This document shows, piece by piece, positions 1 to 5,556 of a DNA stretch of 5,968 nt. Each line of letters begins with the position of its first letter. Positions within the stretch are counted from its first letter, which is position 1. The notes under the pieces were generated by a model. That model made no database searches and was not told where the DNA came from. It was given only the letters and a program-made list of their open reading frames with translations. The translations under genes were made by a program, and so were the position numbers. Where the stretch lies: positions 1 through 5,968 of the forward strand of contig JBDSLU010000324.1 in the NCBI GenBank assembly GCA_039916225.1. The letters are read 5' to 3'. This DNA is from JBDSLU01 sp039916225 (GTDB lineage Bacteria; Acidobacteriota; Vicinamibacteria; Vicinamibacterales; Vicinamibacteraceae).

Positions 1-741
1 GTCGCGAGCCTCGGGATCGAGCGGCACGCTCTCCGACAGGACGCTGAGGCCACCCCAGGGTGGACGCTCGCGAATCCGCCGGTGCGAGAACAGCGTGACG
101 GCGCGGCCCCGATAGTAGTGGGCGAACACGCCGACGCCGGGACCGACGATCCGCTCCTGGAGGATGACCGGGAACTCGTGCGCCGGCCGCCGGGTCAGTT
201 CCCGCACCAGGGCGTCGGCGTCGTTGGCGAAGCTCACGTCGCAGGACTTCCACCCGCTCGGCGTGGCCACGCGCGAACGGTGCGGCTTGACCACGAGCGG
301 GAAGCCGAGGTCGTGGGCGGGCGGCGGGCCGGGCCGATCGACGATCACGCTGCGGGGCGTGAGGACGCCGAGGCGCTGGGCCCGGGCCAGCAGGCCCGCC
401 TTGTCGGCGGCCTGTTCGAGCGCGTCGCTGCTCGGAATCGGTACGGCGCAGTTCGCTTCGAAGCGGCTCCGGTTGCGCACCACCTGGAACGTCGTGATGT
501 CGGCGACCGGCAGCAGCACGTCGATGCGGTGCTCGCGAATCGCCTCGACGACGCTGTCGACGAAGGCCTCGCCCTGGGTCACCGGATCGGGATAGTGCCA
601 GCGGCCGGCGCAGTAGCGCGAGGTCTGCGCCAGGGACGGGTTCCGCTTCTCGCCGACGATGACGATGTGACCGGCGCGCCCGAGCGAGCGCGTCACCGCC
701 AGCGTGGCGCGGTTGTCGCCATCGGTCACGAACACCCTCAC
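1..741 (-). CDS. ATP-grasp domain protein (C-terminus beyond window edge)
   Basis: The 247 visible residues look like an ATP-grasp carboxylate-amine ligase of the carbamoyl-phosphate-synthase-like type. Such enzymes activate a carboxylate as an acyl phosphate and join it to an amine or thiol; the substrate here cannot be told. An N-terminal pre-ATP-grasp Rossmann-like part starts VFVTDGDNRATLAVTRSLGRA. A DK pair is at 113-114. The ATP-binding lysine is probably K152 in FPLVVKPHRS. A QE pair at 195-196 precedes a glycine-rich turn, GPGVGVF. The motif HRRIRERPPWGG (220-231) followed by SVLSES is one I associate with ATP-grasp genes in exopolysaccharide clusters. The GTG start at 741 was chosen because GAGGGGG lies 5 bases upstream (753-747), and I saw no ATG, GTG or TTG in frame back to the hydrolase stop. 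The gene is 43 bp behind the hydrolase gene and probably co-transcribed. The family is secure; the function is not. Confidence 0.85.
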   Translation of the reverse strand, partial: MRVFVTDGDNRATLAVTRSLGRAGHIVIVGEKRNPSLAQTSRYCAGRWHYPDPVTQGEAFVDSVVEAIREHRIDVLLPVADITTFQVVRNRSRFEANCAVPIPSSDALEQAADKAGLLARAQRLGVLTPRSVIVDRPGPPPAHDLGFPLVVKPHRSRVATPSGWKSCDVSFANDADALVRELTRRPAHEFPVILQERIVGPGVGVFAHYYRGRAVTLFSHRRIRERPPWGGLSVLSESVPLDPEARD

Positions 742-788
742 GGCTGCCCCCTCAGGGCACCGTCGATCGACAGGACCGGTTCCATCAT
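738..788 (-). other. 16-codon mini-ORF bridging two genes (possible translational coupling)
   Basis: A tiny frame starts with two consecutive ATG codons. The first (788-786) overlaps the TGA stop of the hydrolase gene as ATGA. It encodes MMEPVLSIDGALRGQP and stops at 740-738, where its TGA overlaps the GTG start of the ATP-grasp gene as GTGA. Ribosomes finishing the hydrolase could therefore re-initiate and be carried to the next start. No family is recognised. The arrangement may be chance, since short overlaps are common in high-GC operons. Confidence 0.25.
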
Positions 789-1597
789 TGCGCCCGGAGC
801 CACTCGGTCGTGGACGCGAACAATGCCGTCGCCTGGCCGTAGTAGCGCGGGATTTCCTTCCAGAACGGCTCTTCCTGCACCGACACCAGCGTGCTCCGCG
901 GGTAGCCGGCGGCGAGCTGTTCGAGCTCGGGGAGGATCCGTGCGGCCGGCATCCGGTCGACCTGCGCCAGGAAACACGGCCCCGCAAACGTCCGCGACCC
1001 GGCCAGCTTGATGCCGCTCACTTCGGCGAACTGCGGGTGCGCCAGCTCGTAGCCGTCGATGTTCACCGTCTGTCCCTGCTGCATCTGGGCCACCAGCGCG
1101 GCGCGATCCTGGCGGATCTCTTTGTAGGACGCCATCTGCGTGGTCAGGTTGATGCGCAGCAGTTCCTGCATGTAGCGTCCACCGTCGACGATCGGCGCCC
1201 ACAGGATCAGATGGGCCACGTCCGGGGTCTCGTCGGCGATCATCGCGGCGATGCTCGCGCCCAGGCGGAGCCCCATCAGGCTGACAGTGGATTGACCAGT
1301 ACGGCGCCTGACCTCGCGCACCGCGCAGCGCACGTCGGACAGCGCCGTCTGCAGCGTCGAGTCCGAGAACTCGCCGTCACTGTCGCCGTTGCCCATCAAG
1401 TCGAAACGGAGGACGGGATGCCCATCCGCCGCCAGCGCGCGCGCGAAGGACACGAACACCCGATGGGCCCACAACTTCTCTTCGCCCCACGGATGGCAGA
1501 ACACGAAGGCTGACTTCGAGGCGGGTGCCGGCGGCTCGTGAAAGACGCCGAACAGGTTGTAGCTCCCGTTCGGGAAGAAGAACGGCGTTTCCGTCAT
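785..1597 (-). CDS. Alpha/beta-hydrolase-fold protein, exosortase A-associated hydrolase 2-like, apparently lacking catalytic residues
   Basis: This 270-residue protein has an alpha/beta-hydrolase fold: FCHPWGEEKLW (33-43) at the oxyanion-hole strand, RFDLMGNGDSDGEF (64-77), then the elbow SLMGLRLGAS (106-115). From memory, HP-x-x-EE, D-x-x-G-x-GDS-x-G-x-F and GLRLGA are features of the exosortase A system-associated hydrolase 2 family (TIGR03101), found beside PEP-CTERM/exosortase genes and of unknown reaction. The usual G-x-S-x-G serine is replaced by Arg111, and no histidine occurs after H187, so a classical triad is not visible. A PFW motif near the C-terminus (244-246) also fits that family. 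No signal peptide is seen, so it is probably cytoplasmic. It lies between the TPR lipoprotein and ATP-grasp genes in one likely operon. The ATG at 1597 is the first standard start codon, but a strong AGGAGGGA (1623-1616) is 19 bases away and suits a CTG at 1609 better. The fold is secure; the subfamily is probable. Confidence 0.85.
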   Translation of the reverse strand: MTETPFFFPNGSYNLFGVFHEPPAPASKSAFVFCHPWGEEKLWAHRVFVSFARALAADGHPVLRFDLMGNGDSDGEFSDSTLQTALSDVRCAVREVRRRTGQSTVSLMGLRLGASIAAMIADETPDVAHLILWAPIVDGGRYMQELLRINLTTQMASYKEIRQDRAALVAQMQQGQTVNIDGYELAHPQFAEVSGIKLAGSRTFAGPCFLAQVDRMPAARILPELEQLAAGYPRSTLVSVQEEPFWKEIPRYYGQATALFASTTEWLRAQ

Positions 1598-1615
1598 GGC
1601 GACAGTCAGTCGGGG

Positions 1616-1623
1616 TCCCTCCT
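1616..1623 (-). promoter_or_regulatory. Strong Shine-Dalgarno ahead of the hydrolase gene, misplaced for its ATG
   Basis: AGGAGGGA on the minus strand (1623-1616) is the best ribosome binding site in the window. It is 19 bases from the ATG at 1597, too far for normal initiation. It is 6 bases from an in-frame CTG at 1609-1607, which would add Leu-Thr-Val-Ala before the annotated start. Either a CTG start is used or the long spacing is tolerated. Confidence 0.4.
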
Positions 1624-1630
1624 GGATCCA

Positions 1631-1685
1631 CGAAGCGCCTTCGCGCGCCGACGTGCATCCGTCGGCGGCGGCGACGGCGCCGCCG
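1631..1685 (-). repeat. Three consecutive inverted repeats between TPR and hydrolase genes
   Basis: The 93-bp gap (1598-1690) holds three perfect inverted repeats. CGGCGGCG/CGCCGCCG (1666-1673 with 1678-1685) has a 4-base loop, beginning 6 bases after the TPR stop codon. CGCCGAC/GTCGGCG (1646-1652 with 1661-1667) has an 8-base loop. CGAAG/CTTCG (1631-1635 with 1639-1643) has a 3-base loop. The first two share two bases, so both cannot form fully at once. No T-run follows, so this is not a standard intrinsic terminator. A role in mRNA stability or attenuation is inference, and high GC makes chance stems likelier. Confidence 0.4.
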
Positions 1686-1690
1686 GCATC

Positions 1691-3943
1691 CTATCCCAGG
1701 TTCTTCAGGATGCGCCGGGCCTCGTCCGCGCCCGGAAAATCGGCCTTGATCGCCAGCGCGCGGGTCAGTTCCTGACGCGCCTGCTCGTTCTGGCCCGATT
1801 GGGAGTAGGCCAGTCCCAGCCGGTACCGGTATATCGGGTTGCCCGGCTCCTTCTGCACCGCCTCGCGCAGCGGCACCACGGCGAGATCGGGTAGCTTCTT
1901 CTGCAGATACACGAAGCCGAGCGTGTCGTTGATCTCGGACAGCTCGGGGAGCTCCGCCTTGGCCGACTGGGCGAGCTGCAGGGCGGCGTCGAGGTTCTCG
2001 TTCCGCTCGGCGTAAAGCCAGGCCAGGTTGTTGGCGGCCACCGCGGCGCGCGGGTCGAGCCGGACGGCGCGCTCGTAGCGCTTCTTGGCGTTGTCGGCCT
2101 GGCCCTGCGCCTGCAGGATCATGCCGGCCATCGTCTCCGCGGCAATCGGTCGTGGCAACCGGGCGGCGATCTGGTCGAACTCGGCCAGCGCCGCATCCAT
2201 CTTGCGCTGCGACAGGTAGAGCTGACCGAGGAGCGCATACGCCGAGAAGTTGCGCGTGTCGGCGGTGACCGCCTTGCGGAGGTACTTCTCGGCGGCGGCG
2301 GGATCGGCGCCGACGAGCGCGGCCCGCGCCGCCAGCACCAGCAGTTGTGCATCCTCGGGATCCTGGGCCAGCCGGGCGTCGAGCCGCGCCCGCGCCTGGG
2401 GCACCTTCTTCTCGGCCAGTTCCAGGGCGACGAGCCCGGTCATGGCATCGACCGAGCGCGGGTCGAGCGAGAGCGCCTTCTCGAACGCGGCCCGCGCCGC
2501 CGGCCGGTTGTTCTCCATCAGCCGCAGCTGACCGATCTGGGCGTGCACCGGCGCCGCCTCGGGGAACGCGTCGACCAGCGTCTTGAGTTCCACGCCCGCC
2601 TGGTTCGTGTTGCGCGACGCGAGATGCGCCCGGGCGAGCATCAGGTGCGCGACCGGGTTGCGCGGGTCGTTGCGCACGGCCTGATCGGCCATCTGCACGG
2701 ACGCGCCCGGCGCCCCGCGAGCCAGCTCCAGCCGCGCCAGCTGCAACTGCGCAGCCGCGGCCTTCGGGTTGAGCCGCAGCACCTCGTTGAACGATTTGAC
2801 GGCGCCGTCGATGTCGGTGCGGACGGCCTGGATCGAGCCGTTCAGGTAATGCGCCTCGGTGCTCTGTGGGTCGGCGGCCAGGGCGGCCGCAGCCTGCTTG
2901 GCGGCTTCGTCGACCTGTCCTTGCGACAGTTGCACCCGGCCCTTCGTGAGGAGCGCCTCCACGTTCTTCGGGTTCTTGGCCAGCACCTCGTCGACGAGCG
3001 CGAGTGCCTCGGCCGTCTTGCCTTCCGACGACCGGACGGCCGCCAGCCGGGTCCGGGCAACCGCCCAGGCTTCCGGCTTCGTGGCCAGGGTCTCCAGCAC
3101 CTTCACGGCCTCGGCGACGCGGTTGTCACTCAGGTAGAAGCTGGCGAGCTCGAGGTGGGCGGTCACGCTCTTGGTGACCTCGACGACTTGACGGAGATGC
3201 GGTTCGGCGTCCTTGGGCCGGCCGGACCCGAGGTAGAAGACCGCCAGGGCGCGATTGGTCCTGGCGTCTTTCGGATCGATGGCGTGCGCCGCCGCGAGCG
3301 AGGCCTCGGCGTCCTTGAAGCGACCGGTCGACCAGAAGAAGTTGGCGAGGGCCAAGTGGGCGGTCGCCGATTTGGGGTCGACCTGGACGGCCTTCCGGAA
3401 CGCGGACTCCGCTTCGTCCGGCCGACCACGCACGAGCTGGAGGGCGCCGAGGTTGGCGTAGCTGACGGCGCGCGGCTCGAGGCTGATGGCGCTCTCCAGC
3501 TGCCCGACTGCGGCGTCGAGATCCTTCAGGCCAGCCAGTGCGTTCGCCTGCAACACCAGGGCGTCGACGCTCTTGGGGTCGATGGCCAGGGCCTTCTCGG
3601 CTCGGGCGCGAGCGTCCTGGAACTGGCCGGCCATCAGCAGCAGGCCACCAGACTTGAGCTGGGCACCGATGTCGCGCGGCTTCAAGTCGGCCGCGCGGGC
3701 CAGCGACTGGAGGGCGTGCTGGCCGTCACCGAGCCGGACGTACGCCTCGCCCAGCTTGAGATGGGCCTCGGCCAGCGACGGATCGCCCTGGATGGCGTTC
3801 CGGTACTCGATGATCGCTTCGCGGTCCTTGCCGTCTTTGCTGTATTGGTTGGCGGCCTCGAGTGAGGCCTGCGGGCTCTTCGAGCACGCGGCCACCAACG
3901 ACAAGGCGACGAGGATCGATCCCCGCCGGATGGGCAGTCTCAT
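1691..3943 (-). CDS. TPR-repeat outer-membrane lipoprotein, PrsT-like (PEP-CTERM/exopolysaccharide system)
   Basis: The 750-residue protein opens with a lipoprotein signal: basic MRLPIRRGS, a hydrophobic stretch, then the lipobox LVAAC with Cys20 as the predicted lipidation site. Ser at +2 suggests outer-membrane rather than inner-membrane retention. From about residue 24 to 733 I count roughly 21 tandem 34-residue tetratricopeptide repeats, recognisable by recurring A-x-x-x-LG-x-x-Y, A-x-x-x-F-x-x-A-L and L-x-P patterns. The mature part is therefore one long superhelical protein-binding solenoid with no catalytic domain. A TPR lipoprotein beginning just after the lipobox and ending in an NNLAWLYAE...DTLGFVYL block is typical of PrsT (TIGR02917) of PEP-CTERM loci, though I recall those as longer, near 900 residues. 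It probably scaffolds glycan or protein export in the periplasm. The ATG at 3943 has GGAG 7 bases upstream. It is the promoter-proximal gene of the minus-strand group. The TPR lipoprotein call is firm; PrsT orthology is likely but unproven. Confidence 0.9.
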   Translation of the reverse strand: MRLPIRRGSILVALSLVAACSKSPQASLEAANQYSKDGKDREAIIEYRNAIQGDPSLAEAHLKLGEAYVRLGDGQHALQSLARAADLKPRDIGAQLKSGGLLLMAGQFQDARARAEKALAIDPKSVDALVLQANALAGLKDLDAAVGQLESAISLEPRAVSYANLGALQLVRGRPDEAESAFRKAVQVDPKSATAHLALANFFWSTGRFKDAEASLAAAHAIDPKDARTNRALAVFYLGSGRPKDAEPHLRQVVEVTKSVTAHLELASFYLSDNRVAEAVKVLETLATKPEAWAVARTRLAAVRSSEGKTAEALALVDEVLAKNPKNVEALLTKGRVQLSQGQVDEAAKQAAAALAADPQSTEAHYLNGSIQAVRTDIDGAVKSFNEVLRLNPKAAAAQLQLARLELARGAPGASVQMADQAVRNDPRNPVAHLMLARAHLASRNTNQAGVELKTLVDAFPEAAPVHAQIGQLRLMENNRPAARAAFEKALSLDPRSVDAMTGLVALELAEKKVPQARARLDARLAQDPEDAQLLVLAARAALVGADPAAAEKYLRKAVTADTRNFSAYALLGQLYLSQRKMDAALAEFDQIAARLPRPIAAETMAGMILQAQGQADNAKKRYERAVRLDPRAAVAANNLAWLYAERNENLDAALQLAQSAKAELPELSEINDTLGFVYLQKKLPDLAVVPLREAVQKEPGNPIYRYRLGLAYSQSGQNEQARQELTRALAIKADFPGADEARRILKNLG

Positions 3944-3972
3944 GGTGATCTCCGGCGGTCAGATGGTCGGCC

Positions 3973-4005
3973 GTGACGGGACTCGAGCGCGACTCCCCCG
4001 TTCAC
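3973..4005. promoter_or_regulatory. Imperfect dyad over the predicted transcription start (candidate operator or leader hairpin)
   Basis: Read on the minus strand, GTGAACGGG (4005-3997) begins directly after the -10 box. It can pair with CCCGTCAC (3980-3973) across 16 bases, with one unpaired A. The left arm spans the predicted start, so the dyad could be an operator for a dimeric repressor or, in part, a leader hairpin. The regulator is unknown. Confidence 0.3.
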
Positions 4006-4034
4006 ACCCTACCGGCGTCTCCCCGTCGCGTCAA
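4006..4034 (-). promoter_or_regulatory. Sigma70-type promoter for the TPR-hydrolase-ATP-grasp group
   Basis: On the minus strand TTGACG (4034-4029) and TAGGGT (4011-4006) are separated by exactly 17 bases. The -35 matches consensus at five of six positions; the -10 keeps the T1, A2 and T6 bases. The predicted start is near 3999, giving a leader of about 56 bases before the ATG at 3943. Just upstream of the -35 is a direct repeat of CCGGCCGA on the plus strand (4035-4042 and 4044-4051), function unknown. Confidence 0.55.
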
Positions 4035-4117
4035 CCGGCCGAGCCGGCCGAACCCGCGACCGCCGTGACAGTCGGTGCCCCGCTGCGCCGCGCCGTGCAG
4101 CAGGACATGGGCGATGC

Positions 4118-4123
4118 TACCCT
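4118..4123 (+). promoter_or_regulatory. Weak candidate -10 box for the YdcF-SGNH gene
   Basis: TACCCT keeps T1, A2 and T6 of the -10 consensus. It would place a transcription start near 4130, about 38 bases before the ATG at 4168. The hexamer 17 bases upstream (GTGCAG) is a poor -35, so the promoter is weak, activated, or elsewhere. If this call is right, the longer starts at 4075 and 4114 are ruled out. Confidence 0.25.
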
Positions 4124-4167
4124 CACACGCAGGCGGCGCCCGGCGCCGGCCACGGCTCGACATCGGC

Positions 4168-5556
4168 ATGACGCTCTTCCCCTTCACATTTCTGCGTTCG
4201 CTGCGCGCCTCGATCACCGCGTTCCCCCGCCGCAATTTCCTGGTCGGCGTGTTCTGCGGGGTGCTGGCCACCGTCGCGCTGCGCTACACGATCAACAACA
4301 CGACCTTGGCCGACCTTCTGGTCGGGCCGCTCATCATCAGCGACACGCCGGGGTCGGGCGACGCGATCGTGGTGCCGGGGGCCGGCGTCAGCCAGGCCTG
4401 CTCGCCCAACGTGTTCGCCGTCAGGCGCGTCCTGCTGGCCCGTCGGGCGTTCGTGGAAGGGCGGGCGCCGATCATCGTCTTCTCGGGAAGCCGGCCGACC
4501 GGTCTTCCCTGCGCGGTCGCCGACGTCATGGCGGCACTTGCGGTGCAGCTCGGCGTTCCCCGGGATCGCATCCTGGTCGAGACCGCAGCCACGACGACCT
4601 GGGAGAACGCGCAGCGCACCGACCCGATGCTGCGGAAGCTGGGCGTGCGGCGCATCGTCCTGGTCACCGACCGGCTGCACATGATGCGGGCGGAGGCCTG
4701 CTTCGAGCAGTTCGGCTACCGGGTCGAGCGGGCCGCCGTGCCGACGCCGGATTCGATTTCCGACAACATGACGATGCTCAGCATGGGCGCCCGCGAAGCC
4801 GTCGCGCTCGCCTATTACTGGATGGAGGGACGCTTCACCCGCGCCACCGTGGTCCACGCCGCCAGCCGCGAGGACGGACCCGAGCCCCAATCCCCTACGG
4901 CCGCACCGGCCTTGCCGTCGAAGACACCCATGACCTCGCCTCGCTTCCCCACCGGTCCCGTCGTCCTCCTCGGCGCCTCGTATGCGAAGGGATGGGCGCC
5001 GACCATTCCCGGCCGGCGCCTCGTCAACAAGGGCGTCGAGGGCCAGCAGTCGTGGGAGCTGCTGGCCCGCTTCGAGCGCGACGTCACCGCCGAGCAACCG
5101 CGAGCGGTCGTCGTCTGGGGCTTCATCAACGACATCTTCCGGTCGAAGCCGGATCAGATGGCGGCGACGATGGCGCGCCTCCAGTCCAGCATGACGGCGA
5201 TGGTCGAGGCGGCGCGAGCCCAGGGCATCGAGCCAATCCTCGCCACGGAAGTGACCATCCGCGGGCGCGACACGTGGTCGGACACGTTCGGGTCTCTGGT
5301 CGGGTGGCTCACCGGCAAGGAGGGCTACCAGGGCTACATCAACAAACACGTCCTGGCCGGTAACCAGTGGCTCCGCGACTACGCCGGCCGCGAACGGCTG
5401 CTGCTCCTCGACCTTCAGCCGGCGGTGTCCGACGAAGCCAACTGGCGCCGCAAGGCGTTCGCCAACGCCGACGGCAGCCACATCACGCCGGCCGGCTACA
5501 CCGAGCTGAGCCGATACGCCGTCCCCCGGCTCGCCTCGCACCTGGGCGCGCCGTGA
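4168..5556 (+). CDS. Membrane-anchored fusion: YdcF/DUF218 domain plus SGNH/GDSL hydrolase domain
   Basis: From ATG 4168 this is a 462-residue two-domain protein. R10, R13, R21 and R22 precede one hydrophobic segment (about 24-38), so the N-terminus should be inside and both domains periplasmic. Residues 64-193 match YdcF/DUF218: DAIVVPGAG, an R-x-x-LL-x-R stretch, FSGSRP (105-110), LVETAATTTWENA (136-148) and VTDRLHMMRA (166-175). A linker rich in Pro and Ala (about 224-262) follows. Residues 264-460 carry the SGNH blocks: S271 in LLGASYAKGW, G289 in NKGVEG, N321 in WGFIND, and D435-x-x-H438 in DGSHITPAGY, so the esterase site looks complete. YdcF-like proteins are linked to envelope and polysaccharide metabolism; SGNH enzymes often remove acyl groups from sugars, which is my inference here. 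Starts at 4075 (GTG) and 4114 (ATG with AGGA 8 bases upstream) are possible, but 4114-4167 uses codons unlike the rest (CTA, TCA, GCA, CCA). Confidence 0.88.
   Translation: MTLFPFTFLRSLRASITAFPRRNFLVGVFCGVLATVALRYTINNTTLADLLVGPLIISDTPGSGDAIVVPGAGVSQACSPNVFAVRRVLLARRAFVEGRAPIIVFSGSRPTGLPCAVADVMAALAVQLGVPRDRILVETAATTTWENAQRTDPMLRKLGVRRIVLVTDRLHMMRAEACFEQFGYRVERAAVPTPDSISDNMTMLSMGAREAVALAYYWMEGRFTRATVVHAASREDGPEPQSPTAAPALPSKTPMTSPRFPTGPVVLLGASYAKGWAPTIPGRRLVNKGVEGQQSWELLARFERDVTAEQPRAVVVWGFINDIFRSKPDQMAATMARLQSSMTAMVEAARAQGIEPILATEVTIRGRDTWSDTFGSLVGWLTGKEGYQGYINKHVLAGNQWLRDYAGRERLLLLDLQPAVSDEANWRRKAFANADGSHITPAGYTELSRYAVPRLASHLGAP

Noticed and set aside
82..1011. Plus-strand frame of 309 codons over the ATP-grasp and hydrolase genes
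   Set aside because: It covers two recognisable minus-strand genes and shows no domain of its own.
738..1202. Minus-strand 154-codon frame inside the hydrolase gene
   Set aside because: It is an out-of-frame shadow of the hydrolase. Only its last 16 codons after 788 are of interest, as a possible coupling mini-ORF.
1661..1690. GGC-triplet run as a microsatellite or phase-variation tract
   Set aside because: Only about four imperfect units lie in a non-coding gap. It is better described as one arm of the inverted repeats.
2345..3865. Long plus-strand open frame (506 codons) opposite the TPR gene
   Set aside because: It is antisense to a clear lipoprotein with a repeated TPR pattern. Its protein is rich in Arg, Gly and Leu with no family motif, as expected of a high-GC shadow frame.
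3486..5363. Plus-strand frame of 625 codons crossing the intergenic region
   Set aside because: It runs antisense to the TPR gene, through the divergent promoter region and then out of frame over the YdcF-SGNH gene. It is low-complexity Arg/Gly/His-rich sequence with no motifs.
4123..5541. Minus-strand frame of 472 codons opposite the YdcF-SGNH gene
   Set aside because: The opposite strand encodes complete DUF218 and SGNH motifs. This frame has none and has a typical shadow composition.
4168..5556. Splitting the YdcF-SGNH gene into two genes at the ATG at 4930
   Set aside because: There is no stop codon between the domains, the frame is continuous, and no Shine-Dalgarno precedes 4930, so one fused gene is simpler.
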